Shown one piece after another: positions 23,321-35,450 of a stretch of DNA of 64,000 nt. Numbering within the stretch: position 1 is the first letter of the stretch; each line of letters begins with the position of its first letter. Below the pieces are notes generated by a model that was not told the DNA's origin, searched no databases, and was given only the letters and a program-made list of their open reading frames with translations. This DNA is from Girardinichthys multiradiatus. Its lineage: Eukaryota; Chordata; Actinopteri; Cyprinodontiformes; Goodeidae. The stretch lies in assembly GCF_021462225.1 (NCBI RefSeq), contig NC_061801.1, positions 9,916,125 to 9,980,124 on the forward strand, written 5' to 3'. The position numbers and the translations under genes are program-made.

Positions 23321-26165
23321 TAACTCTACTCCGTATAAATCCAAAATTTTGATATTTCTGACACAAACTATGATTTTAGGTTAGCCAGTTAGCGGGGACA
23401 AGTCCTCAGTGAGCAGTGAAGCTTGGCTGGGGGAACTTCTCTGTTACACTCCCAGCTCAAAGTCAGAGGATAAACACCTCTTTTTCATCACTTCACCACT
23501 TTAACTTTAAATTTAACTTTAAATTACACACCTGTCACTAAATCTTAGAAGTGGAAAGTTGAAAGTATTTTACTCTCGCTTTTTGCTACAAATCCTACTC
23601 ACCAGTTAAACACTTTGCAATAAAAACACCGTTTTTCAATGCTCCACCAGTATTGTTCTAAATCAAATAATGTTATTCTGTTTTTTTAGTAGCTTAAACT
23701 TAGCACCTATGTTTTTCCATTTGTCTGTAAATGCACACTCAGCAAATTAACAGAAGTCCTCATAAAGAAAACAAAGAATGACCATTGTATGTGAGTTATC
23801 CTATAAAAGCAGAGGTTATTAGTCCCTAAAAGCTTCAATCTAATACAGGGAATCGAATTGCCATTGTACTTGCAGCTTTATAGAGGGAATAAAGCTCAAT
23901 CTTAAGATAGTAGAACATTTTTATATGTGAAGCAGTGTTCAGCCCACCTAGGTCACTACAGTGCATGTATTAGAACAAGATTTAGCCTTAAAGAAGGGCC
24001 ATTGTCCATCTTTAGTGTGTTAGCGTAAATCTTCAGGCTGCATAATATCGTCTGTATTCAAGATTTACCAAGTATAAGTTGATCCGATCATGTCAAAAGT
24101 ACACACCCTTTGAAGAAGAGGGATTGACTGCTTCCAGGTGGTTTAATGCTCACTCACAAAATCAGCTGCAAAAGTTCTGCTCTGCACAACAAACCGAATT
24201 GCAGTCATCAAAACCTTATCAGTTTGCACAGCATCATTATAGCAAATGACTCCTTAGATGCTATATGTGTATTTTATATGACTGGGAAGCAGAATGGGAG
24301 AGCATTACACTTAAAATACTTTGGGCCAGCTAAATGGACTGGACCTCTGATTGAGCTGACAGAGTGATGAGAATATCATGATAAATGATAAGACAAAAAA
24401 AAAACAGAAATGCAGGCTCTTCCCGATCCCTTTTTTTTTTTATTGATTGTTTAGTAATAGTAGTTAGTAACATATTAATTAGCCATTAGTCGGTAGCGCT
24501 TTCAAAAAATTTTCAAATCTGCAAACACTTGCTGTCACATTGGTCTTTGGTTCTACATGCTTGGAGTTTTCTATGAGTAGTGAGTAATCTATAAGTAATG
24601 AGTAATCAAGCACTGCTTGACACCTATTTCGACTAATTGCGTCTACCTATGGTCTCTCCAGATTATATCCTCCAGATCATAGCCAGTGTATGTTGTCTCA
24701 TGGTCTATCTGCTCTGACGCCTATTCTGATGCTACAAGCATGTAGCCAATGCAATTATTCTCATAAAAATTTATGAGAAGGGGAGCTGAGACAACAACAT
24801 AGAACGATTGGATTTTATCCTTGACCAGTCAGTGGAAACTTTTATTTACAGCTGTGGTTTGTTTACATTTTATTTAGTTGGAAAATACCATTTTAAAATA
24901 AGCAAATAAATACATCTTTGAGCACACGGTGGGGATTTTGGTGTTCACTTGTGTATGTGCATGGGGGATGGAGAGGTCCTTTGCTTACCTGTGTGAAAGT
25001 GTATGAGACCTTATTTTTCCACTTTTTGGAGTTTTAGTTTACTGTATGACTGCATGTTGAAATATTCAGGAATTACACATTTTTGAAGGTTATGTATAGA
25101 GGTGTTTCAATATTGGAGTCTTTAGATGCCCACTTTGGAAAACACACAGAAAAACCTTTCCAGACAATTTTTTGGCTATTGTTGTCAAATTTTAACTTGT
25201 AGTAGGTAGGACTCATATCTAATGCCTCATTTTACTTCTGAGTCCATACCTTTAGCCCATGTACAGTTACATAAAAACAAATCCAGACAAAAGTAAAAAA
25301 GTAGCATTTCAGTGTAATTCAACCACAAAAAGTACAAAATAGTTACAGTTACAATACGTTTGACTGCTCTGGTTAAATAATGAGAGTTTTACCTTTAAAA
25401 AAGACCAAGATGCTGTATGTGCTCCAAAGGGTTGAAGAAATGCATCTATTTTAATGCTGGTATGCATTTTTCAGGGAATTGTTAGGTGTTTTGGGGAAGA
25501 ATGTTAAGAAAAAAGCATAGCTGTCATTGGATCTCTTTTGTTGTATTGATACAGTGATTCAAAGGACAGGTTCCATTTGGACTCAGGGAAGTAAAAACAT
25601 AATGAACTAAACACGGGGTTATTCATGTGTACTTGATAATCTTGGCTGGATGTCCAAACTGTTTGGTAAAGCTTACCTATGTCTTCTGTCTGTAACAGGT
25701 ATAAAATAGGCTGATCCCAACATGTTGTGGTTCTTTATTCCTGATTTTGCTCTGAAGATGGCTGGGGAGTTGGTGTGTCCCCAAATAAATGTCTGAAAGG
25801 CGGAATGTATCTACTGGTCTCTGGTCCCTTTTAGTTAAACACGTACAAATAAAAAATTTAGAGCCTGTTTGAAAATATTTTTAGTTGTAAAAAACATTGT
25901 CATGTATGAGGTAAAACACTGAGGAGCACAACCCATCACTTTTATAATTATTTTATTTAGCAAACTGTGTAGTTCAATTGTTTCCACAGATTAGCTACTT
26001 CTGAATATAGACAGAATAATTAACCAACTAATATCATCTTGCTATCAGAGTCAGCCTTATTTGCCATGTTTGGGACACAAACTAAGAATTTGACTTCGGT
26101 TCCACTTTGCTCTCAATGAAGACATTATAACTATAAATAGATAAGGAGGGAAATAAAACTATATA
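23321..26165. other. AT-rich unique intergenic DNA
   Basis: No gene, repeat end or RNA recognised. Open frames here are short and featureless. Confidence 0.4.
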
Positions 26166-27195
26166 TACAGTACAGAACAAAAGTTTGGACACACCTTCTC
26201 ATTCAAAGACTTTTCTTTATTTTCATGTCTATGAATATTGTAGCTTCACACTGAAGGCATCAAAACTATGAATTAACACATGTGGAATTATATACTGAAC
26301 AAAAAAGTGTGAAACAACTGAAAATATGTCTTATATTCTAAGTTCTTCAAAGTAGCCACCTTTTGCTTTGATTACTGCTCTGCACACTCTTGGCATTCTG
26401 TTGATGAGCATCAAGAGGTAGTCACCTGAAATGGTTTTCACTTCACAGCTGTGCCCTGTCAGGTTTAATAAGTGGGATTTCAAGCCTTATAAATGGGGTT
26501 GGGACCATCAGTTGTGTTATGCAGGAGGTGGATACAGTACACAGCTGATAGTCCTACTGAATAGACTGTTAGAATTTGTATTATGGCAAGAAAAAAGTAG
26601 CTAAGTAAAGAAAAACGAGTGGCCATCATTACTTTAAGAAACGAAGGTCAGTCAGTCCGAACAATTGGGAAAACTTTGAAAGTGTCCCTAAGTGCAGTCG
26701 CAAAAACCATCAATCGCTATAAAGAAACTGGCTCACATGAGGACCGCCCCAGGAAAGGAAGACCAAGAGTCACCTCTGCTGCGGACGATAAGTTCATCCG
26801 AGTCACCAGCCTCAGAAATCGCAGGTTAACAGCAGCTCAGATTAGAGAACAGGTCAATGCCACACAGAGTTCTAGCAGCAGACACATCTCTAGAACAACT
26901 GTTAAGAGGAGACTGTGTGAATCAGGCCTTCATGGTAAAATAGCTGCTAGGAAACCACTGCTGAGGACAGGCAACAAGCAGAAGAGACTTGTTTGGGCTA
27001 AAGAACACAAGGAATGGACATTAGACTAGTGGAAATCTGTGCTTTGGTCTGATGAGTCCAGGTTTGTACGGCGCAGAAGAGATGAACGGATGGACTCTAC
27101 ACGCCTGGTTCCCACCGTGAAGCATGGAGGAGGAGGTGTGATGGTGTGGGGGTGCTTTGCTGGTGACACTGTTGGGGATTTATTAAAAATCCCCA
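26166..27195 (+). mobile_element. Tc1-type transposon, 3'-truncated (family C)
   Basis: The left end holds the terminal motif CAAAAGTTTGGACACACCTT (about 26178), one of the best-known fish Tc1 termini. About 415 bp of 5' region lead to the transposase pseudogene at 26583. Tc1-like sequence stops abruptly near 27190, before the second half of the catalytic domain. Unrelated AT-rich DNA follows and ends in a hAT-type terminus at 27497, so the right half was lost or replaced. Confidence 0.8.
26583..27194 (+). pseudogene. Tc1 transposase pseudogene
   Basis: This would be the DNA-binding and DDE transposase of the enclosing Tc1 element. The first ATG is at 26583. An in-frame TAG is codon 6 (26598-26600), after which about 142 codons are open. 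They cover the paired-type double helix-turn-helix and the GRPR linker motif (Lys-Gly-Arg-Pro-Arg, about 26754-26768). A second in-frame TAG (27027-27029) sits directly before the Trp-Lys-Ser-Val-Leu-Trp-Ser-Asp-Glu-Ser block with the first catalytic Asp. Just after it some residues normally present are missing, as an in-frame deletion. The Gly-rich segment and Val-Trp-Gly-Cys-Phe follow, then homology ends. The second Asp and the catalytic Glu are absent, so the protein could not be active. It is the best-preserved transposase in the window. Confidence 0.82.
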
Positions 27196-27497
27196 TTAAG
27201 CAAAAGGTGCTTAATAGGAGACTTTTCACAGAATTTGAACCAGGTGAAGCTAAAGCTACTTTAGGAGTTCTAGATAGAGCATATTTACTAAGAAGGTTTT
27301 TCATCTTTAAAACAAAATGTATCCATTTTTGTACAATTTTGGCTTATTAACTGCTCTGAATGGGTTGTTCTCTCAGCAGTCACATGTTTTAGAGTCTGTA
27401 TACTCCAGTTAACAATTATTCGTTTACGTAATTAGTTAACGATTCTTTCAATAATCGATTAATCATGACTAATCCGATTAATTGTTTCAGCCCTAGT
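27196..27497. mobile_element. Fragment ending in a hAT-type terminus
   Basis: The right end, TTAATTGTTTCAGCCCTAG, preceded by ATAATCGATTAATCATGAC, reads in reverse as a CAGGGCTG-type terminus with an AATCGATTAAT stretch. This is a common fish DNA-transposon end. The inner boundary with the truncated Tc1 element is near 27190. No coding capacity. Confidence 0.4.
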
Positions 27498-28428
27498 CTG
27501 TGGAGATGTTAGCTGCTCTTTTCCTGGCCCTAGACCTGAAGACATCCTGGATGGAGGGAAGGTCACCCCCGATGATCCTCTCTGCAGACTTAAAGTTACT
27601 CTATAAAGAGCAGAATGGGAAAACATATGATGATCTACATAAAAAGAATTTAGAAAATTAGTAAAAATTGCTGAAGAGTTTGGTTTGAAATAAGAGCCTA
27701 ATTACATATATGTCATTGTTATGATTGGTATAATTAACCTCTTATACTTTTTTAGCAATAATGAATGCCTTTCTGTTTTAAATAAAAGCAATTATACAAT
27801 ACAATGACAATATTGTGATTTTCTTTGTAAATTGTTGCATAAATGCCATTAAACTGTCATTCTTTTTCAGGAATTTCACACCGGTCTAAGCCTAATACAA
27901 ATATGTACACAAAATTAGTAGATTTAATAACAAGGCTGTTTTATATTGTAATCCTGTTGGATATCCTGGCTAAGCTGTGTCACAGATTTGGCATAAAGCC
28001 ACAGGATATGGTGTCATTTGTGAAAAGGGGCATGGGAATTTTCTTTTAAAGTGTGGATTTCCAAATGGAGATTGGATTGGATCTTAACTTCTCATTTTGG
28101 GAAGAAAAATATAACAAAATTATTGTGAATAAAGATTAAAAGGTTTATTTTTACTGAAAATAATAGCTATCATGCATCTCCTTTTTATCTAAGCTTCTTC
28201 AAAGGGTTCTGCAATGTGTTTCTCATTTGCATTGCTCTTCCTCTTCTGGATGTGCTTCTGCGTATATGCACTGCTTTCTCTTCAACAGTAACCCACTGAT
28301 CACAGTGACTCGACCTTGGACACTTCAACACATGGTTGCCGGTGAGGTGCAGAGCTTTTGATGGTGACGGAAACATTCTATCAACTGGGCCACACTGGTA
28401 CTGGAAGGAGAGGAAAGCCAGAGCTAAT
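27498..28428. other. AT-rich unique intergenic DNA
   Basis: Nothing recognisable. The short frame at 27843-28049 lacks any familiar domain. Confidence 0.4.
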
Positions 28429-29018
28429 TGTTATGATTTGGGTTTGTTTGGTTTTTTGGTTTGGGGTTTTTTTCTTTATGTTTTTCATAGTTAAGGTTTT
28501 GAATCGTTCTTCTGTTTATTATTATTATTATTCTTGTTAGATTTTTGAATTATGTTTCTGTCTGTTTTTCTGGTCATGTTTTTGTTTTGTCATCTTGTTC
28601 ATGTTTTGTCAAGTTTGGTTTTCAGATCTGGTTATGCTTTTGTTTCATGTTTTTCTAGTTTCTGTTAGTTTGTGTTCAAGAGTCTCTGTTTTGCTCCAGC
28701 CACGTTTTGTTCTTCTGTCAATTAACGTTATCCGGTTCACCTGCACCTAGTTAATCTGTCTTCTTGTTTCACCTGGTCACACTCCATATAGACACACCTG
28801 TCCTGTTTATTCCTCGCGGAAACATTCTCAGATCATGCTCATTTCTTGTTTTGTGGATCATGCCAACCTGTTCTGCCTGTCCGTTTATTGTTTTGTTCCT
28901 GCCTCTTCTGAGAGTGAGTTTTTGTTTTTTTAATTAAATAATTTTGCACTTACCGTCATGCTGCCTGCTAGTCTGCATTCCGGGGTCCTCTATCTGGCAA
29001 GCTCTTCATTTGTTGACA
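28429..29018 (+). mobile_element. LTR-like block (LTR family 1), about 590 bp
   Basis: Starts TGTTATGATTTGGG, which shares TGTTATGAT with the LTR at 5234. It has the same architecture (T-rich left part, CACCTG-rich middle, an AATTAAATAATT motif near 28933, and a 3' tail ending in TTGACA). Unlike the other two copies, no matching 5-bp duplication flanks it (CTAAT left, CAGTG right). One edge may therefore be misplaced, or the copy may have been truncated or arisen by recombination. Confidence 0.5.
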
Positions 29019-29224
29019 CAGTGTCAATAAGATAAAATATTGAGGATCTGTTGTTTTTTTTCTCATTTTGTATTGTGCATGTTTTCTTTTTCTATTCAGT
29101 TTTATTGTGTTATCATTTTGGTTATTTTAAACGTATATGATCAGATTTGTTAAGTGAGATAGAGCCAGTGAGATAAAAGAGTGAGTCAACACATCGGGCT
29201 TTCATTGTTGTATAAGCAACTATA

Positions 29225-31088
29225 TGGAGGTAAATTTGTCTCAATATTATTCAATCAAACAAAAAACTAATCTCAATCAAAAAAACAAGATGTGGTCAAA
29301 CCTTTTGGAATATTCAATAAAAAAAAAAACTAATCTCAATCAAAAAATATTAAGTTGTGATTAAAACTTTCAGAGTTGTAACGATTATATTTTTTTAAAT
29401 GGAATATTTTATTTTGGGGAGAAAAAAAAATTGTTTGATAAAACTCTTTTTGATTAAAATGACTCATTTTTTCTCACAAAGAGAAAAAAGTTATTTGCAA
29501 AACATAAACTTTTATTTGCGCATGTCAAAATTCTTTGGTTACGAGTCTCGCTTTTTTGGTTTTGACACTCTCTGTTTTTGGTTGAACTCAACGAATTTTG
29601 AGTGCTGGAAACATGAACATCCTGGGCGGGGCCTAAAGACGAACGCTGTAAGACGTTTTCCTATTGGTTAGCGCTGACTTAAGCCGCATGAAGCATTTGT
29701 GGTACTTTGTTGGGGTAGTTGTGTATTTCTCCAGAAACCTAAATTATGAAATACCAATTCTGGTTATAATATAGATAACCCTCTAATAAAATCTGAAGAG
29801 ATTGTGTTGTCACCTCTCATGGTTTTGAAGAAATAAATTCCTGAAAGTGGGACAAATGCATATAATGTTTGAGCATTTTGAGGTATTTTGACAAGATACT
29901 TCTCCAAAACTGTACAGTAAAATATTAAATATTTATTCTTTTACATAAAACATGAATGTGAATGTTGCAAAAATGTAATTAATATAAATGTTCTGAAGGT
30001 AATTTTTTTGGTTTTCCTCTTATTTTCTCAATCGTTGCCAGGATCGGCATCCTTTCTGCTCCATTACCGTAATAAACCTTGTATGCCTGACGCTAATCTT
30101 TAAGAGAGAGCTGGTGTCGGCTGGCGTGACCGCGTATTTCTGACTGTCGACTCACTTGACGGCAGTTTTCTTCTGTACAGTTGATGTCTCCTCACTGAAG
30201 CGACGCTGCAACCCTGCAGTTCGAGCAGAAGTTCAGAGGTGCGGCTTTAGTCAGCGCTAACCAATAGGGAAACGTCTTACAGCGTTCGTCTTTAGGCCAC
30301 GCCCAGGATGTTCATGTTTCCAGCACTCAAAATTCATTGAGTTTAACCAAAAACAGACAGCGTCAAAACCAAGAAAGCAAGATTTTTGACATGCGCAAAT
30401 AAAAGTTTAAGTTTTGTAAATAACTTTTTTCTCTTTGTGAGAAAAAATGAGTAATTTTAATCAAAAAAAGTTTTATCAAACAATTGTTTTTTCTCCCCAA
30501 AATAAAATATTCCATTTAAAAACAAAAATCATTACAACTCTGAAAGTTTTGATCACAACTTAATATTTTTTGATTGAGATTAGTTTTTTTTTATTGAATA
30601 TTCCAAAAGTCAGTCAGTCATTTTCTACTGCTTATTCCATAGTGGGTTGCGGGGGAGCTGGTGCCTATCTCCAGCAGTCTATGGGTGAGAGGCAGGGTAC
30701 ACCCTGGACGGGTCACCAGTCCATCACAGGGCAACACATAAACAACCAAGCACACACTCATACACCTTAGGGCAATTTAGAGTGACCAATTAACCTAACA
30801 GGCATGTCTTTGGACTGTGGGAGGAAGCCGGAGTACCCGGTGAGAACCCACACATGCACAGGGAGAACATGCAAACTCCATGCAGAAAGATCCCCGGCCA
30901 GGAATCGAACCCAGGACCTTCTTGCTGCAAGGCAACAGTGCTACCAACTGTGCCCCCGTGCAGTTTTTTTTGATCAAATATTCCAAAAGTTTTGACCACA
31001 ATTTATTTTTTTGATTGAGATTAGTTTTTCTTTTGATTGAAATTTGTTTTTTGTTTGATTGAATAATATTGAGACAAATTAACCTCCA
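29225..31088. mobile_element. Long inverted-repeat transposon (foldback-like), TA-flanked
   Basis: The left arm is about 29225-29688. The right arm is about 30241-31088 and carries a 354-bp SINE-like insertion. The two are near-perfect reverse complements: outer ends TGGAGG...CCTCCA, and shared inner blocks include ATTGGTTAGCGCTGACT and its complement. TA lies immediately outside both ends. The 552-bp loop has no long frame. Read on the minus strand it has a GC-richer part (about 30050-30240) resembling a 5' untranslated exon with a donor-like CAAGTGAGT. It is a non-autonomous DNA element. The TA could reflect a Tc1/mariner-type or other TA-targeting enzyme, but the family is not identified. 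Confidence 0.75.
30610..30963 (-). mobile_element. SINE-like repeat, copy 2
   Basis: Reverse-strand copy of the repeat at 22647: TGAC-type tail at 30610, tRNA-like head at 30963. It sits inside the right arm of the inverted-repeat element. The interrupted arm sequence is repeated on the other side. AATATTCCAAAAG ends the left flank and recurs after the insertion as part of an imperfect duplication of about 25 bp preceded by a T run. This copy is therefore younger than the element it interrupts. Confidence 0.75.
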
Positions 31089-32424
31089 TACAACTGTAGC
31101 AACTGGTCAGTGTTCAGACTACAGCAATAAGAGTCAGTCAAAGCTTAAGGCCCTGTCCAAACTAATAGTTTTGTAGATTTTCTTCTCTTTTTCACCTGAA
31201 ACAAATTGCTCTTTTTTAAAATGTATTTCTGGAGCACGTGACCCATGTATGGAGGCTTCTGTCCCGACCCTGGCAACTTGTGCTGTATGTCTTCCCCCTC
31301 TCTTCACCCCACTTCCTGTCTGTCTACTTTCAAATATCAAAAACAAAAAAGCCATCAGTGCTGCTAAAATAAAGATTTAGAAAAACTCAGTTTTTTGCTC
31401 TATTAATGTAGACTTGTCAGGATTTTAGAATATATAGCGGCCTATTTCTGCGACAGAAACCAGAACAACAGTGAAATAGTTTTCATTTTTTTCCCCATAT
31501 CTGCTTCGCTTTAACTTAACTCTGTCACCATCAATCGTGACACCGCAAATACTGAAACACAATTAAATGTTACAAAAGTCTAATCTGTCTAATAGAGAAG
31601 GAACTTTACAGCTGTTTAAAGGAAGCCAGGTCTTGCGGATCTGTGACCCTCAAAAGATTGGCACATATTTATATTTCTTTTTTTCGAAGATACCAGATTG
31701 TGGTAACTCATTTAATCAGAGAAGTAATCACTGGGAGAAATGATAGAGCAAGATTAGGATCTAAATCACAAAACATTGCTTGGATTAGTTTTGTAAGCTG
31801 GGCACATCATTACCTTATACCTAACCCTACAGCTGCAAATGTCTTTGGTAGAATCTTTGGCCTGGCAGTCTTTCGGGATGTTATTCTTGGTATTACTATT
31901 TGCTGCAGTCTCCTGCTTGTCAGTGTCATAGGATATGCTCTGCACTCTGTAGTTAGCTCTCTGTGTAGAGGACAGATGCACTCAGAGCTATTGAAACACT
32001 ACCCATTAAATTTTATAACATTCAAAGCAAAGCCCTAAGCATTATGAAGCAAACGGACAAGATTTCTGTAACTTTGGTCTGGACATAAGTAACGATAAAA
32101 TTTTTTAATTATAACAAAAGAGAGAAAACATGCTAGCATTAGCCTATCACTAAGACCAAATGCTTTGCTTTAAACATTGCGATTAAGACGTTATTGGAGA
32201 TGGTAGCTGCATGTGTAGAGTAAAATGTTTCTTTAGAAGCTAAAGACTGTCTAGCAGAAACTCCTGCAGGTACAACATATCAGTTGCTGTAGCAAAAAAT
32301 ATCCAAGTCTGGAACATCATTGGTAAGTTAAGAGGATAGAGTAATTAGATTTCCTAAATAAAAACAAAAGGTTGTAAAGTACAACATAAACCCTGGATTG
32401 GGGGAATGTGCTCATTGTTACTGA
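31089..32424. other. Unique intergenic DNA
   Basis: The plus-strand frame at 31643-32038 (131 codons) is open but has no domain I recognise, no signal peptide and no splice context, and I do not call it a gene. A block at 31160-31380 may be an old retroelement tail (it contains CTAAAATAAAG). Confidence 0.4.
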
Positions 32425-33160
32425 CAAATGTATTTACCCACCCCTCCAAATGATTGAGTTCAGGTGTCCCAATCGCTTCCATGGCCACAGGTGTATAAAT
32501 TCCAGCACCTGTGAAGCAGACTGCTTCTACAAACATTTGCGAAAGAATGGGTGGCTCACAGGAGCTCAGAGAATTCCAGTGTGGTATCATGATAGGACGT
32601 ACCACCTGTGAAATAAGTCCAATTTTATATAAAGAACATAGCCATTGGACTCTAGAGCAATGGAGACCTGTTCTGTGAAGTGATGGATGATGCCTCTCTG
32701 TCTGTCAATCCAGTGGATGAGTCTTGGTTTGGCAGTTGCCAGAAGAACAGCACTTGCCTGACTGCATTGAGTAAAGTTTGGTGCAGAAGGGATTATGGTG
32801 TGGGGCTGTTTTTCAAGAGTTTAACTTAGCCACTTAGTTGATGATTCGGCATACCAATATGTTTTGGAAAATTGCATGCTCCTAAATTTGACTGTTTACA
32901 GAGTAAGGTCCATAAAGACATTAATAAGCGAGTTTGGTGTGCATCCAACATCAGTGTCTGACCTCACAAATAAGCTTCTGGATGAAGGGTCAGAAATTCC
33001 TAAAACCACGTTCCTAAACCTTGTGTACAGCATTCCCAGTTAAAGTTGTTTTAGCTGCAAAGGGTGGGTAGACATAATTTTAAAACCTATTGATTAGGAA
33101 TGTCACTCAGCTTTGTGTGTATGCAAAGGCAGAGAAGATTAGTTTTAGCAATATAGTGTA
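32425..33160 (+). pseudogene. Tc1-type transposon remnant, internally deleted (family D)
   Basis: Pieces of a well-known fish Tc1 family occur in correct order: ACAAACATTTGCGAAAGAATG with GGTGGCTCACAGGAGCTCAG (about 32530-32570), CATTGGACTCTAGAGCAATGG (about 32643), the GGGATTATGGTGTGGGGCTG block (about 32790), CAACATCAGTGTCTGACCTC (about 32947) and the right terminus TTTTAGCAATATAGTGTA (33143-33160). Several stretches of the coding region are missing between these landmarks, including the DNA-binding domain and the second catalytic Asp. The left inverted end was not found. It is non-functional. Confidence 0.75.
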
Positions 33161-34069
33161 GTTTATTATTTGCTTGATTGCAGGTTTGCTATTTTGCACC
33201 ACTGATACATCTCAACAGTTGGGGTTAATTATGTCTCTTAAAAACTTCAGTCATGTAATCCCTCCTGCAGCTTTTCAGAGCGATTGTGCAAAGCTCCACA
33301 TAGAAAGACAAATGATTAGCTTCCTGGCACTGATAAAATAAATACATCTTCACATGTAAAAGGTTTGCTGAACTGTCTGGGAAGGGATGTGCAAAAATGT
33401 TCAGGTTTGCACAGCGGGATAACTATTACGCACCAGTTGAGGAGGCAGCCATTGCCACACACCTGGTTCTATATTATAGATAATATGTTACCACTGTGTT
33501 GTTTCAAACTATTAATCTAACTGCAGGAAAGCAAAACAAAAGATTTAAATGAACCTGTAATGAAGCAGTTGGAGTAGAGTTACAAACTTGTTTCTCGCAA
33601 TGAGGATGGGCAACTCAGTGGCAATGACAAAGCCCACTTCTTTACAGGCCTGTGTAGGAAAGCTCCCTCAATGCTGTTAGATCCCCTGACCTCTCATGGC
33701 TACATTAAACCCTTTAGAATAACAAAGCAAAGTTTGAGAGACCCGCAGTCACTTCAATCCAAATGTGCAAATATACTTCCAAGGAAATAAATCCATAGCA
33801 AACTTGCAAAATGCCAAGAGTCAGATTTAATATTTTTCAAAAGTATGAATGTCGTTTTTTTATGCATAAATTTGAAAGCAAATATGATCTTAATTATGTA
33901 TACAAAGTTTAAAATGCATTGTCTGTTGCCTGCAGATGCAAACACACACGCACATGCATGCCACGTCCTCACGGCACACATAGTAGGCCTAGACACACAG
34001 GGACACACGCATGCACGGCGGCTGCAGAATTGAATGCGATAGGGAAGTGAAAAATGATTAACCCAGGGT
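33161..34069. other. Unique intergenic DNA
   Basis: AT-rich with a mixed-sequence patch at 33590-33720. No features can be supported. Confidence 0.4.
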
Positions 34070-34470
34070 CAGCTCTCAGCCTCAATCTCGGCAGCGCTCA
34101 AAGAACATCCTCGCCTGATTTACACTCGTCATGTTCCACAGCACACATTTGCATATATTTATTAAATTCACCACGCGTTGGGGAATAAAATATAACAGCG
34201 TGGAGGGGGTGGGAGCATGAGGAAAAGGAGTGGAGGAGGGGAACAAGGGAGGGAGTTATTTAAAGGAGGTGTGTTTCTGATAGATTTGCTTTCCATTCAT
34301 ATTCATTTGTTCGCTCCTTTCTCCTTCTCTCTCTGTGTTTTGCTCATTAGCATGGAGGTCAGTGCAAGCATCAGATGTGACCGCGTTGCGCTTTGGGCGA
34401 CACATTGCAGTTGGTCAGCCTATTGAATTGACCTTGTTATCATTGTGACAGACTGTGTTATTTATCAGTT
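34070..34470. other. Candidate conserved regulatory region
   Basis: This non-repetitive island includes ACATTTGCATATATTTATTAA (an octamer/POU-like core at about 34146) and a GC-balanced block at about 34360-34470 with TTGAATTGACCTTGTTATC. Base composition differs from the flanks and no transposon landmarks are present. It may be an enhancer; only motif content supports this. Confidence 0.25.
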
Positions 34471-35019
34471 AGTTAGATAAGAACAGCGTGGAGCATGGTG
34501 ATAGTCCACCACATGGAATCAGTCTCAGCGCTGAATCCCAAACACGGCTGATGAAAACACAGCCCTTGGGTGTTTTTACTTGTACAAACAAACCTCAGCC
34601 ATCTTTGCTGTAGATGTAGAAAATGGGCTATCAATGGGAGAGCAACTTACAAACTGTTTTCCTCAGATCCAATTGAAGCTCCTTTTCTTCAGCTTGAAGT
34701 TTCATATGCCTGAGGTGTTGACTTGAGTGAGAAATCTGATCTGTGCTAACCTGACAGAACCCAAGTTTAACAGGGCCAATAAAGGGCTCACAACTGGACT
34801 TGGATTTTAGGGAAAATGACTTCCAACTTCTCTGGGTCTCTATAATTTCATTTGCAAAATCCTAATGTAAGGCCTAAAAAGTGTTTATAAATAATTTATT
34901 TCATGAGTTAAAGTAGATATCTGCAATATATCAACATTTCCATTATTCAGGACAGCATTCAGTCACATTGCAGAAAAGTAAAATACTAAAATTAAAACAA
35001 TATTCAGTTAAAACACCTA
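34471..35019. other. Unique intergenic DNA
   Basis: Nothing recognisable. Confidence 0.4.
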
Positions 35020-35450
35020 ACTGTGCCAACGTTTCAATCATCTAGCTGTGCATTTGAGGTGAAGCTGAAGAATTTGGGTGTACACATTCTTCTATATTTG
35101 AGCACCAGTACCACTGGCAGTGAAACATTCCCTCAGCCTGATCCCACCATCACTATGTTTGACTGTGGGTACTGGGTTTTCGACTCCTCCAAACACACTT
35201 CTTGTTACTGGCCAAATAACATTTGTATCATCTGACCATAAAACCTTTCTCCAAAAAGCCTTGGCTTTGTCCATGAGGGCAGCTGCAGGTGCAGGGTCAT
35301 CTTTCTTGGTTGGCACACTCTCACTTTGTGTTGATGTTGGCCACATCCACTGTGGACAGTGACACTGCTGTTCCCCCATCTTCCCCTTAATGATCAGATT
35401 GAGTCTTGTTGGTTGTTGGGCTGTTCCTAAACATCTAACCAATTTACTTT
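35020..35450 (-). pseudogene. Tc1-type transposase remnant (family E)
   Basis: A minus-strand frame of about 116 codons (35092-35442) contains the segment Phe-Trp-Arg-Lys-Val-Leu-Trp-Ser-Asp-Asp-Thr-Asn, with the first catalytic Asp. After about 25 residues comes Pro-Thr-Val-Lys-His-Ser-Asp-Gly-Gly-Ile, a degenerate version of the glycine-rich segment of Tc1 transposases. The catalytic Asp-Asp-Glu set is incomplete. The N-terminal DNA-binding part is absent and the C-terminal part is lost. Confidence 0.65.

Noticed and set aside
31643..32038. 131-codon plus-strand frame with a hydrophobic stretch
   Set aside because: No known domain, AT-rich composition like the flanks, and no splice or start context. 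Not enough to call a gene.
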